A stretch of DNA of 64,000 bases from Saprospiraceae bacterium (GTDB taxonomy: Bacteria; Bacteroidota; Bacteroidia; Chitinophagales; Saprospiraceae), in the NCBI GenBank assembly GCA_020629715.1, contig JAHDCU010000002.1, positions 553,804 to 617,803 on the forward strand, read 5' to 3'. The notes under the pieces are model-generated. The model searched no databases, was not told where the DNA came from, and was given only the letters and a program-made list of their open reading frames with translations. Below are positions 39,098 through 47,488 of the stretch, in pieces. The position numbers and the translations under genes are program-made. Positions within the stretch are counted from its first letter, which is position 1. Each line of letters starts with the position of its first letter.

Positions 39098-39670
39098 ATG
39101 AAACACCTAATATTTGCCACTGGTAATGAGCACAAGGTTGTAGAAATCAAGAATATATTACCTGAGGATATAAGCTTAAAAAGTCTGAATGACATAGGCT
39201 ATATAGATGATATAGAAGAGACAGGATCGAGCATGCATGAAAATGCTTTTATCAAGGCAAATACGATCTTTCAACTTCATGAAAAGCCTGTATTCGCTGA
39301 GGATAGTGGATTGGAAATCACTGCACTAGATATGGCTCCAGGTATCTATACCGCTCGATATGCAGGCTCCGAAAGAGATCACGACAAAAATATTGACAAA
39401 GTACTTTACAACTTGAAAGATAAAATCGATCGCTCAGCACAGTTTAGAGCCGTCATCGCCTATGTAGATGAAAAAGGCGTTCAATATTTTGAAGGCATTA
39501 TAAAAGGCAAAATCGGTATGCAGCGACAAGGATCTGAAGGTTTTGGTTACGACCCTATTTTTATACCCGAAGAGTATGAAGATTCTTTTGCCATCTTAGG
39601 CGATACTGTCAAAAACGAGATTAGTCATAGATCTCGTGCATTTAAGAAATTTGTAGAATATCTCAAATAA
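39098..39670 (+). CDS. rdgB: XTP/dITP diphosphatase (RdgB/HAM1 family)
   Basis: The enzyme hydrolyses ITP, XTP and their deoxy forms to keep them out of nucleic acids. I use the ATG at 39098 (MKHLIFATGNEHKVVEIKNI); an earlier in-frame ATG at 39080 lies inside the upstream gene. The family motifs are all present: ATGNxxK, FAEDSGLEI, YAGSERD, GSEGFGYDPIF and SHRSRAFKKF. The length, 190 residues, is normal. Its 3' end overlaps the convergent prenyltransferase gene by eight bases. Confidence 0.95.
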   Translation: MKHLIFATGNEHKVVEIKNILPEDISLKSLNDIGYIDDIEETGSSMHENAFIKANTIFQLHEKPVFAEDSGLEITALDMAPGIYTARYAGSERDHDKNIDKVLYNLKDKIDRSAQFRAVIAYVDEKGVQYFEGIIKGKIGMQRQGSEGFGYDPIFIPEEYEDSFAILGDTVKNEISHRSRAFKKFVEYLK

Positions 39671-40523
39671 GGATACTTGCAATAATCAGGATTCCATACA
39701 AAACACTGGATATCCCATTAGTCATAAAAAAGGCCTGGTCTACCCTGCTTAAATCATCTTTACTGACCAATCGATGTTGTATGATAAGCGAAATGATAAA
39801 TGTCAGTGTTGCTAAAATAACTAACCATGCTACTCCACTCTGATGGTACAATAAATAACCATTTACTACAAAAGCTAAGGCAGTGATGATATGTAAACTC
39901 TTAGAAAACATAAGAGCTCTATCACGACCAAAATCTGCCGGCATAGAATGTAGCCCATGATCACGATCAAAAGCATCATCTTGTAGCGCATATATAATAT
40001 CAAAACCAGAAACCCAAGTCAACACCCCTATGCCATAGATAATTGATTCTAAAGAAAACTCGGCTGTCACCGCTATATATGCTCCTACAGGAGCTAAAGC
40101 CAAACCTAGTCCTAGTACAACATGGCATAAAAATGTAAACCTCTTAGTGTAAGAATACCCTAGCGTAATCAGCAATGCAATTGGACTCAAATAAAAGCAC
40201 AGAGGATTGATAATCCAGCAAGTAGCTATAAATAATACAGCATTGACCAACGTAAATATTAGAGCAGCTCTAGGCTCTATCGCACCAGCAGGTATCTCTC
40301 TCACTGCGGTCCTTGGATTGAGCTTATCGATATCGCGATCTAGATATCTATTAAACGCCATAGCAGCACTTCTGGCAAATACCATACAGCCTACCACCCC
40401 TAGAAATGATCTCCATTCAAATCGATACTCGACCGCAATCATACCTAAAGTAAAACCAACTAATGCGAAAGGAAGGGCAAAAACGGTATGACTAAACTTA
40501 ACTAGATCTAAATATTTTTTCAT
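39663..40523 (-). CDS. UbiA-family prenyltransferase
   Basis: The 286-residue membrane protein has about eight segments and two aspartate-rich motifs that bind the prenyl diphosphate through magnesium: NRYLDRDIDKLNPRT (N-x3-D-x3-D) and YALQDDAFDRDHGLHS. It closely resembles 4-hydroxybenzoate polyprenyltransferases. Menaquinone-only Bacteroidota often carry this subtype as MqnP of the futalosine route, so I do not give a symbol. Its stop overlaps rdgB by eight bases in a tail-to-tail layout. Confidence 0.85.
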   Translation of the reverse strand: MKKYLDLVKFSHTVFALPFALVGFTLGMIAVEYRFEWRSFLGVVGCMVFARSAAMAFNRYLDRDIDKLNPRTAVREIPAGAIEPRAALIFTLVNAVLFIATCWIINPLCFYLSPIALLITLGYSYTKRFTFLCHVVLGLGLALAPVGAYIAVTAEFSLESIIYGIGVLTWVSGFDIIYALQDDAFDRDHGLHSMPADFGRDRALMFSKSLHIITALAFVVNGYLLYHQSGVAWLVILATLTFIISLIIQHRLVSKDDLSRVDQAFFMTNGISSVLYGILIIASILI

Positions 40524-40551
40524 TTGTGCCGCAAATGTAATAGTTAAATTA

Positions 40552-40588
40552 AAAAAGCCTTGCCTGATCTAGTCAAGCAAGGCTTTTT
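40552..40588 (-). terminator. Rho-independent terminator after the DUF1573 lipoprotein
   Basis: A 12-base perfect stem (40552-40563 with 40577-40588, core AAGCCTTGC) encloses a 13-base loop. On the minus strand the stem runs into six T. It separates the DUF1573 gene from the prenyltransferase gene downstream. Confidence 0.85.
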
Positions 40589-40613
40589 ATCTTGATTTAC
40601 TCTGAAATCCCAA

Positions 40614-41156
40614 TTAGCTAGGAGTCACTGGAGTTGCAGTAGTTGCAGATTCTTCTTTGTTTACTTTACCTTTGATAGTTAGGTAAGTATTTGCAGGATC
40701 TGTGTTAGCTGTAATAGTAACTCTCTTTGTTTGAGGTTGACCACCTACTTTTCCTTTTCCTTTAGAATCAAATTGTACTTTGATTACGCTAGAACCACCT
40801 ACTGGGATAGGCTCTTTTGGCCAATCAGGCACAGTACATCCACAGCTACCTTTAGCATTGCTGATGATTAATGGCTCTTTACCTGTATTGGTAAAAGCAT
40901 ACTCATAGATTACTTTTTCACCTTCCATTACTTCACCGAAGTCGTAAGTATCTTCTTTAAATTCCATTGTTGTCAATGGACCAGTAGGTACCGCTGGTGT
41001 TGCAGGAGTTGCTGGATTAGCAGCAGGAGTTGCAGGAGTAGCTGCTGCAGTTGATAATGAATCTCTAGCAGCATCTTTAGTTGCAGAATCTCCTCCACAT
41101 GACGCAAGTGCAAATAATGCAACGAAAGCTAATAAGCTTAAAAAATTTGTTTTCAT
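40614..41156 (-). CDS. DUF1573 lipoprotein
   Basis: The 180-residue protein has a lipoprotein signal (lipobox LASC, then GGDS). A low-complexity Ala/Thr/Pro linker spans about residues 33-58. The DUF1573 domain follows, with YDFGEVMEGEKVIYEYAFTN, KGSCGCTVPDWPKEP and GSSVIKVQFDSKGKGKVGGQ. The domain has an Ig-like (ASPM-SPD-2-Hydin-type) fold and is very common in Bacteroidota, with unknown function. It has its own -7 element and terminator. Confidence 0.9.
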   Translation of the reverse strand: MKTNFLSLLAFVALFALASCGGDSATKDAARDSLSTAAATPATPAANPATPATPAVPTGPLTTMEFKEDTYDFGEVMEGEKVIYEYAFTNTGKEPLIISNAKGSCGCTVPDWPKEPIPVGGSSVIKVQFDSKGKGKVGGQPQTKRVTITANTDPANTYLTIKGKVNKEESATTATPVTPS

Positions 41157-41204
41157 GATAATGATATTAAAAAATGTTTGACATAATTATTTCTAAATAC
41201 GATT

Positions 41205-41212
41205 CAAAGATA
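41205..41212 (-). promoter_or_regulatory. Possible -7 element for the DUF1573 gene
   Basis: On the minus strand this reads TATCTTTG, a full TAnnTTTG match, about 50 bases before the ATG at 41156. No TTTG is found 19 bases upstream, so only the -7 half is convincing. Confidence 0.45.
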
Positions 41213-41269
41213 TAGGCTCTTCATAAGAAAAACTTCATTTGATACCGATTAACAACTCGTTAACAAGAC

Positions 41270-42940
41270 TTAATATTTTAGGGTTTTTACCCATTTGTTA
41301 AATTCTGATGCATCTAAAGCATTCAGACACATATCTTTAGTGAGCCCTCCTTTTCTAGCTGCAAGCACTCCATAATGCATATGATCTATACCTGAGATAC
41401 TATGTGCATCTGGATTGATCGCAATCTTGATCCCTCGATCCAATGCAGGCTGTATATGACTCCAATCTATATCCAATCGATGAGGATTTGCATTCAGTTC
41501 AATCACTACATCGTTAGCCTTGCAAGCATCTAGTATACGCTTCCAATCCAACGGATAGGACTCTCTAGATAATAATAATCGTCCTGTAGGATGACCCAAG
41601 ATATGGGTATATGGATTTTCAATAGCTGTAAGCAATCTCTTGGTTGCCCTATCAATATCCATTTTGAGATTAGCATGTACAGAAGCGACTATGATATCAA
41701 ATAATGCCAATATATCATCTTCGTAATCTAAAGCACCGCTGCTCAAGATATCAGACTCTATGCCTTTATAGATGGTGAAATTTTGAAACTCATCATTCAG
41801 TTGATCAATTTCCTCCATCTGAGCAAGTACCCGATCTACATTCAATCCATTTGCATAAAATGCGGTTTGGCTATGATCTGTCATCAGTAAATACTGATAA
41901 CCACGATCTATACAGGCTTGCGCCATTTCTCTGATGCTATTGACTCCATCACTCCACGTACTATGATTATGTAAAACGCCTTTAAGGTCATCATACTGAA
42001 CCAAATCATCATCGTACACTTCTCTATTCTGTCCGATAATATGCTCATTATCTCTCAATTCTGGGATAATAAAAGCCACATTAGATGCCTCATAGATAGC
42101 CTCTTCTGATTCTGCGGCGATAAGCTCTTCAAAATCTGATACATAATCAGAGGGTCCCGTTGAATAAAATAATTCGGTACTAAAATTTTCTATATCAGTC
42201 TCTATTATATGCAAGGGGCATCCTAGGACATAAACTCCCTGATCATTCTGCTCTAAACTTTCAAGCTCTTGAAGTATTAGGACTACAAGCTCACTGCTAC
42301 TAGCGGTAGTCAATATCTCTATTTCATCGATAATAATACATTTTCGACGCATTGCACCCGTGATAGCATGCTCTTCACTAGGATATCTTTCCCATAATAA
42401 GTCTAGGATATTATGAACAGCTCTATCCAACGTGGCATAATGAAATCGACCTTGGGATTCTATAAAATACTCTAACTGAGGAATGAGCGCATCCTGTGAT
42501 TTTTGCCCAAAGCCCTTAAGGGACAATAGTCTATTCTCACGGCATGCATATAGAAGTTCTCCAGGAGTAGAAATATTTAAATTTTCATGAATAACTTTTA
42601 ATTTTTTTGCGCCTAAGCCCTTCATCGTCAAGAGGCTTTGTATACCTTCAGGTGTCTGTGCCTTATAATTCTCTAAAAGCTGAAGATGCCCTTTTTCGCA
42701 TAGCTCTACTATTTTTTCAGAGATAGCTTTACCTATGCCCGGTAAAGAAGCAATTTCTGAAAGCTCCATACCCTTGAGCTCCTGAGGAAGTTTTCTGATA
42801 TTCAGATATGCATTGGTATAGGCCTTTGTTTTAAAAGAACTCTCCCCGTGAAAATCCATTATTTTCGCTAAAAACTGGAAAGTCTTAGCTATTTCTCTGT
42901 TACTCAAAGTCGACGTTTTAGATTCATTTTTTAAAATCAT
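41270..42940 (-). CDS. polX: PolX-family protein: helix-hairpin-helix, degraded polymerase domain, PHP phosphoesterase
   Basis: Bacterial PolX joins an X-family polymerase to a PHP-type 3'-5' exonuclease/phosphoesterase for DNA repair. I use the ATG at 42940; the codon before it is GTG. The N-terminal helix-hairpin-helix has SLPGIGKAISEKIVELCEKG. The polymerase region still shows ITGAMRR, but the two catalytic aspartates of the usual DxD are Glu in DEIEIL, and the third is replaced by His (CPLHIIET). By contrast the PHP domain is complete: LHNHSTWSDG, MTDHSQ, KGIESDIL, VASVH, GHPTGR, NPDAHS. This suggests a nuclease that no longer polymerises. It is divergent from the MORN gene, 52 bases apart. 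Confidence 0.88.
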   Translation of the reverse strand: MILKNESKTSTLSNREIAKTFQFLAKIMDFHGESSFKTKAYTNAYLNIRKLPQELKGMELSEIASLPGIGKAISEKIVELCEKGHLQLLENYKAQTPEGIQSLLTMKGLGAKKLKVIHENLNISTPGELLYACRENRLLSLKGFGQKSQDALIPQLEYFIESQGRFHYATLDRAVHNILDLLWERYPSEEHAITGAMRRKCIIIDEIEILTTASSSELVVLILQELESLEQNDQGVYVLGCPLHIIETDIENFSTELFYSTGPSDYVSDFEELIAAESEEAIYEASNVAFIIPELRDNEHIIGQNREVYDDDLVQYDDLKGVLHNHSTWSDGVNSIREMAQACIDRGYQYLLMTDHSQTAFYANGLNVDRVLAQMEEIDQLNDEFQNFTIYKGIESDILSSGALDYEDDILALFDIIVASVHANLKMDIDRATKRLLTAIENPYTHILGHPTGRLLLSRESYPLDWKRILDACKANDVVIELNANPHRLDIDWSHIQPALDRGIKIAINPDAHSISGIDHMHYGVLAARKGGLTKDMCLNALDASEFNKWVKTLKY

Positions 42941-42992
42941 CACAATCTATTAAATTAGAGAAATTTTTAAAGTAAAAAACCATATTTCGAAG

Positions 42993-43565
42993 ATGAAAAA
43001 CATAGTATTTTTTTTCGCCCTTGCACTAATTATATCTTGTAATTCTGAATCAAAGCCAACAGCGGGTACCGGAGATCTTAGCGGTTTTGAGCTTGAAGCT
43101 ATAGACTCTGGTGGCAAGCATGCGATCAAGCGTGATGATAGTGGCAATATCACAGAAGAAGGTTTTTTACTCAACGGCAATAAAAATGGCGTATGGATCA
43201 CATATCATAGTGATAATCAACGAATAAAAACAGTAGCAAACTATTCAGAAAATCAACTCAATGGACCATTCCTACAATTTAATAATCGCGGTCAGATAGA
43301 GTCTAAGGCTGGATACCGAAATGGACAGTATCATGGTCTTTATGGTAAATATAAATTTGGCAGAGCCGAGGAGGAAATCGAGTATAAAAACGGTCAAATC
43401 GATGGAGCTCTACGTAAGTATTTTGGTAACGGGAAGCTACAGCAAGAAGCTGAGTACAAAAATGGTAAGCAACACGGTAAATTCCGCTATTTTGATGAAG
43501 AAGGGAATGTAACCTTAGAATACACTTATGAACATGGTGAAAAATTAGAAGGCGGTATAAAATAA
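42993..43565 (+). CDS. MORN-repeat lipoprotein
   Basis: The 190-residue protein has a lipoprotein signal with lipobox IISC, followed by at least five degenerate MORN_2-type repeats, each of the form YxNGQxxGxxxxYxxxGxxxxE (for example YKNGKQHGKFRYFDEEGN). Such proteins are often labelled YwqK-like antitoxins, but there is no toxin gene next to it and the lipobox argues for a surface protein instead. No enzyme activity is implied. Confidence 0.8.
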   Translation: MKNIVFFFALALIISCNSESKPTAGTGDLSGFELEAIDSGGKHAIKRDDSGNITEEGFLLNGNKNGVWITYHSDNQRIKTVANYSENQLNGPFLQFNNRGQIESKAGYRNGQYHGLYGKYKFGRAEEEIEYKNGQIDGALRKYFGNGKLQQEAEYKNGKQHGKFRYFDEEGNVTLEYTYEHGEKLEGGIK

Positions 43566-43662
43566 TAGAACCTCCACTCCAACCTCGTGAGAAGTCAGAT
43601 AAAGTATTTATTAAATATGTATTTGCTTATAGATTAATAGTCTAACATATATAAAATATTCC

Positions 43663-43670
43663 TATATTTG
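43663..43670 (+). promoter_or_regulatory. Possible -7 element for the helicase-like gene
   Basis: TATATTTG matches TAnnTTTG exactly and ends 21 bases before the ATG at 43692. No clear TTTG lies 19 bases upstream. Confidence 0.5.
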
Positions 43671-43691
43671 TTAGCTAAATAAGTAAACTAC

Positions 43692-46043
43692 ATGTACTAT
43701 TTACCTCTTTCGCAAGAGCAAAAATCCCTTTTTGCTAGGTTGAATCATCGATCTATAAGTTGCCTGTCATACGCAGACTTTACGTACAAAACAGAAACCC
43801 TTTCCTTATGGATATATCGTAAAGCTATAGATCAAAAAAAGACGATTATTGCTAGTAATGATCGAGATCAGTTAGAAGCTTATCGGCATCAGTTTAGAAA
43901 ACTTGGTCTCGAAGATTGGATACTTGATATCTCTAACGAGCGTCAGATATCACCTAACACTATTGCTAAACTAAGAGCAGTAATTAAAACCAAACATGCG
44001 CCCCTAGACACCATTGCGCATCAAAGAGAAGTAGCAGCACAAAATCTGCGATTAGAAAATTTGAAAACAGGATATCGAGCTTTGCATCAGAAAGTACTAG
44101 GAGCACGTAGCTGGAAAGAACTAGCTGAGCAACTTCAAGTACTTCACCATTCTGATAGCTCCAATAGATCACTCTATTCGCTAGATGGTAATTTAGAAGT
44201 TAATTTACAAGAGTATTTCGATATAAGATCGAGAATTAAAAAAGCAGCTCAACTTTTCGAATTTGAATACAACCATCTCGAAACTATAAATGAAATACAA
44301 CAAGAAGCCTATCTCAAGGGAGATGGATCAGCATTGTACTTATTTATGATGAATATCTCTGATGAACTATCTGATATTCAGCAGGAACTTCATAGCTTTT
44401 TACATAACAAGAGACAAGCCTTACACAAAAAATATCAGCACTTCAAAGCCCAGATAGCCAATCTAATCGATGCGCTGCGAATAGAAGCTAAAATTGAGCA
44501 TCCGATTGTTCAAAATCAGAGTGATAAAGGATGGTTTAGAAAAAGCAATAAAAAAGAATCTGATCTCAATATTTATCAAAAGATATATGAACATTATGAT
44601 CTACTGCGGAGTGAATCAAGTAATTATCGATTAAGTCACCTATTTCCAGATATAACATTAAAAAACAAAAGTGATCTAACGGATTTTGCTGATCAATTAG
44701 AACTTAAACTCAATCAATGGAAGAAGCTAACTGATATATTGATCAAGGATCACGTAAGAAGTCTAAATCACCTTAACAGCGGTGATGAAAAAGTAAATGG
44801 AATCATAGGACATCTCAATGAATTGCTAGAGAGATTAAATGAAAGTAAATATCTCAAATATAGTCAAGAAAACACCACTAACAATCTGATGGCTCTTGAC
44901 CAATACATATCTAATCTACTCGATACATTATTGGATCAATGCCAGCTCATCAATAAATATCCTGATTATGTACATTGGAAGCAATATGTAGCTAAGTCTT
45001 CTGAGCTAGAGCGTAATATTATCCATAAAATGAAGCTAACTCCACAGCAAGAATGGCTTCACAGTTTTGACACTTGGTATTTTGAATGTTGCCTAGAAGC
45101 AAAAGGATCTTTCAGGATGGAAGAATTACAACCTTCATTACAAGAGTTTATTGATGCCAATGATCGAATCAAGACTAGATATAACGAAATAATGTCTAGT
45201 AAGCTCGGCTTTACACGTAATGAGGCAATAGAGCATCTAAAAAATTATGATCCTAACTTATATAGTGATCTGTTTAAAAAGAAGATAATAGTAGACGCTC
45301 TTTCAGCTAAACTAACAGCACATCCTACTGGTTTTCTTACTGCACTATATCCTATCATATTCGTCTCTCATGAACAACTAAAGCATATACAAGAAGCCGA
45401 AAGAAATATCGCTCATGCACTTATTGTAGAAGACATCAATGAACTAAAAATACCGATCAAGTTTAATCTAGATCGCTTTGTAGAAAATTGTATTTTATGC
45501 GAGCCCACTAGCAATCCTATGGACAAAGACCATGAAATGGCACATTTTAGGAAAGAAGAATTTTGCTCTACATTAGCGGGTACCTCTTATCACGTAAAAG
45601 AGGAAATCAGTAAATTACCAAATAACGAAAAGTATAGTACAGCTCGCAGATTGGCTAAAAATTTATTGCTAGAAGCTCCAGAAACTAGAGTAATCCAAGG
45701 GAAAGATGTTACACTCATATCGCTTGTATCAGATTTTAAGCTTGAGAAGTATATTTCTGATAAAAACTGGAAAGGACTACAAGAACTTAAAAATGAAGAT
45801 ATGCTCAACTATGTAGTTGAATGCCTTCTAGCCACAGAAAAGCAACAAATATTACTTATCGAAGACGGACTCATCAACAATAAAAATATGGATACTATAA
45901 CCTGGCAAATAAATCTTATCAAAAAAATGCACTCAGCAGGAATTGAAATTATAGATTTAAGAAGTATTAAAAGACCAAAAAATATCAAAATGCCATCTGC
46001 GAAGATGTCTCCCTCTAGTGAAAAAGTAGAATATATTGGATAA
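43692..46043 (+). CDS. Helicase-like protein with degraded SF1 motifs
   Basis: This 783-residue protein lacks working motifs, but its plan follows superfamily 1 helicases of the DNA2/NAM7 type. LPLSQEQKSLF is where the Q motif sits. At residues 27-34 YADFTYKT takes the place of GPPGTGKT, with Lys and Thr kept but all three glycines lost. KKTIIASNDRDQLEAYRHQF then LGLEDWILDI matches motif Ia and the following turn. Around residues 547-585, ALYPIIFVSHEQLKHI then HALIVEDINE lies where PCFMMSPxSVAQY and the DEAS box are found. The middle is a long coiled-coil helical insertion. The C-terminal QQILLIEDGLINNKN then MHSAGIEIIDLRSI resembles the Vsr-like nuclease tail (IExDG) of such helicases. All of this is pattern matching by eye. 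It overlaps the nuclease gene by eight bases. Confidence 0.7.
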   Translation: MYYLPLSQEQKSLFARLNHRSISCLSYADFTYKTETLSLWIYRKAIDQKKTIIASNDRDQLEAYRHQFRKLGLEDWILDISNERQISPNTIAKLRAVIKTKHAPLDTIAHQREVAAQNLRLENLKTGYRALHQKVLGARSWKELAEQLQVLHHSDSSNRSLYSLDGNLEVNLQEYFDIRSRIKKAAQLFEFEYNHLETINEIQQEAYLKGDGSALYLFMMNISDELSDIQQELHSFLHNKRQALHKKYQHFKAQIANLIDALRIEAKIEHPIVQNQSDKGWFRKSNKKESDLNIYQKIYEHYDLLRSESSNYRLSHLFPDITLKNKSDLTDFADQLELKLNQWKKLTDILIKDHVRSLNHLNSGDEKVNGIIGHLNELLERLNESKYLKYSQENTTNNLMALDQYISNLLDTLLDQCQLINKYPDYVHWKQYVAKSSELERNIIHKMKLTPQQEWLHSFDTWYFECCLEAKGSFRMEELQPSLQEFIDANDRIKTRYNEIMSSKLGFTRNEAIEHLKNYDPNLYSDLFKKKIIVDALSAKLTAHPTGFLTALYPIIFVSHEQLKHIQEAERNIAHALIVEDINELKIPIKFNLDRFVENCILCEPTSNPMDKDHEMAHFRKEEFCSTLAGTSYHVKEEISKLPNNEKYSTARRLAKNLLLEAPETRVIQGKDVTLISLVSDFKLEKYISDKNWKGLQELKNEDMLNYVVECLLATEKQQILLIEDGLINNKNMDTITWQINLIKKMHSAGIEIIDLRSIKRPKNIKMPSAKMSPSSEKVEYIG

Positions 46044-46506
46044 GAACAACTTTCTAATACCCTTGGATCTATTAGCTTATGTACCAGACATCAAAATCAT
46101 ACAAAAAGGTGGAGAGCGAAAACTATGGGATCCTATCAGAAAGAAGTACTATGTCATACAACCAGAAGAACTCGTTCGACAAACATTGATATTGCACCTC
46201 ACTAAGCAATTGAGATATCCTATCAATAGATTGCAAGTAGAAAAACAACTTGTGGTCAATGCGATGAAAAAACGCTTTGATATACTGGTATATCAAAAAA
46301 ATGTTAGCCCTTTTATGATTATTGAGTGTAAGTCTCCTTCCACCGCATTATCCCAAATGACTATCAATCAAGCATCACAATATAATCTATCACTTAAGGC
46401 CCCTTATCTTTTGATAACCAATGGTAAAGAAGCTGTTTGTGCAAAAATTGATTTTATTTATGAGAGCATACAGTTGCTAGACAAAATACCTGAATATCAA
46501 CCCTAA
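46036..46506 (+). CDS. HsdR N-terminal-type nuclease domain protein
   Basis: The 156-residue protein matches the type I restriction enzyme R N-terminal family (HSDR_N_2), a PD-(D/E)xK fold. The active-site pattern is visible: E69 in QVEKQL, D82 in KKRFDILVY, and E97/K99 in MIIECKS. RQTLILHLTKQLRYPI is the conserved helix. It stands alone without HsdM or HsdS. Bacteroidota genomes commonly carry such a short HsdR_N protein, function unknown. The only usual start in the open frame is TTG at 46036, which overlaps the upstream gene by eight bases, so translation is probably coupled. Confidence 0.85.
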   Translation: MDKNNFLIPLDLLAYVPDIKIIQKGGERKLWDPIRKKYYVIQPEELVRQTLILHLTKQLRYPINRLQVEKQLVVNAMKKRFDILVYQKNVSPFMIIECKSPSTALSQMTINQASQYNLSLKAPYLLITNGKEAVCAKIDFIYESIQLLDKIPEYQP

Positions 46507-46734
46507 TACATTATCTAAATCAGAAGTATCTATTTACCTTGTTGTTACAATTGAACAATCTTGTTGACCGTGCCAAGTCTACATACCATAAATAGTAGAA
46601 ATATTAACCACCAGCTCTAATGGAACTATCAATAAACTATAGATCAAACTCTCATAATGAAATATAATAAATTGAGCAAAACAACATAACACTTGAAATT
46701 TCATAAAAAACTATATTATTGTTGTGTATTCTAA

Positions 46735-47103
46735 ATGAGTACCAATACTAAAAGTGAAATCATCATGGACGATAAAAGATCCGAAATCATACAATCTAAA
46801 GAAGATTACAATTGTTTTCTTCTTATATATGCTGCATACGCAGATTATGATTTTAGTGAAGATGAGCGGGCATTTATCATAAGTAAGTGCTCTCTTGAAA
46901 TCTATGAAAGAATTGTAAGTTATTTTGAAGAATTAACCGAGTATACTCGTCTTCAAGTCATTATGCAAAACAAAGATAAGTATATGTCTTGTGATCACGA
47001 TCGAGATAATTACTTCAACTCTATTAAAGCTCTTTTTAATTCTGATGGCGAATATTCTAAATTAGAAAAGACACTTCTCAATTTTCTAAATCATTTGCTC
47101 TAA
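46735..47103 (+). CDS. TerB-like helical protein
   Basis: The 122-residue, acidic, all-helical protein contains LLIYAAYADYDFSEDERAFI, which looks like the first helix pair of the TerB (tellurite resistance B-like) fold, where an acidic loop follows. The rest is helical with no other motif. The assignment is by resemblance only. An alternative ATG lies at 46765. Its stop overlaps the start of the SemiSWEET gene (TAATG). The 228-base gap before it holds no clear feature. Confidence 0.6.
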   Translation: MSTNTKSEIIMDDKRSEIIQSKEDYNCFLLIYAAYADYDFSEDERAFIISKCSLEIYERIVSYFEELTEYTRLQVIMQNKDKYMSCDHDRDNYFNSIKALFNSDGEYSKLEKTLLNFLNHLL

Positions 47104-47357
47104 TGAATCCCATAGAACTAATAGGCCTTTGTGCAGCAGTGCTTACTACTACTTCTTTTATTCCACAAGTTATCCAAGTTTGGAAAACTAAAAATACCAG
47201 TGCTATTTCTCTTCTTATGTATAGCTTATTTGTTTTCGGAATCGCCCTTTGGTTGATGTATGGAATACTTAAACATAATATCCCCATCATACTTGCTAAT
47301 TCTTGTACTCTGACGCTTGCATCAGTGGTATTATATTTCAAAATAAAGTATAAATGA
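47103..47357 (+). CDS. SemiSWEET sugar transporter
   Basis: The 84-residue protein has three membrane segments and the PQ-loop signature SFIPQVIQVWKTKNTSAIS (residues about 19-37). This is the MtN3/saliva half-transporter that dimerises and moves sugars down their gradient. The second and third segments are LLMYSLFVFGIALWLMYGIL and a C-terminal helix ending LYFKIKYK. It shares one base with the TerB-like gene, so the two are translated together. Confidence 0.9.
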   Translation: MNPIELIGLCAAVLTTTSFIPQVIQVWKTKNTSAISLLMYSLFVFGIALWLMYGILKHNIPIILANSCTLTLASVVLYFKIKYK

Positions 47358-47488
47358 AAATTTTCATGTTTGTATATCCCAAGGGACAAGCCAATACTAA
47401 TTTTTAAAAAATTATGCTTTTATAGCGTAAAAAGCTTTATTACTTACACATTAAAGTTACGGGTAAAAGACAGGCTAGCCTACTGGTC

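Noticed and set aside
42950..43201. An 83-codon frame on the minus strand opposite the MORN lipoprotein gene
   Set aside because: It is a shadow of the MORN gene; the plus frame has a lipobox and clear repeats.
42993..43565. YwqK-like antitoxin label for the MORN protein
   Set aside because: There is no toxin gene next to it and it has a lipoprotein signal.
46036..46506. A complete type I restriction system
   Set aside because: No HsdM, HsdS or HsdR motor is present; only a single nuclease domain.
46681..46724. A possible promoter (TTG, 21 bases, TATTGTTG) before the TerB-like gene
   Set aside because: The -7 box has a mismatch at a key position and the spacing is long; support is too weak to list.
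47400..47488. A terminator between the convergent SemiSWEET and glycosidase genes (GCTTTT/AAAAAGC and AGGCTAGCCT)
   Set aside because: The first stem is short with a bulge and the second is a bare palindrome without a T tract.
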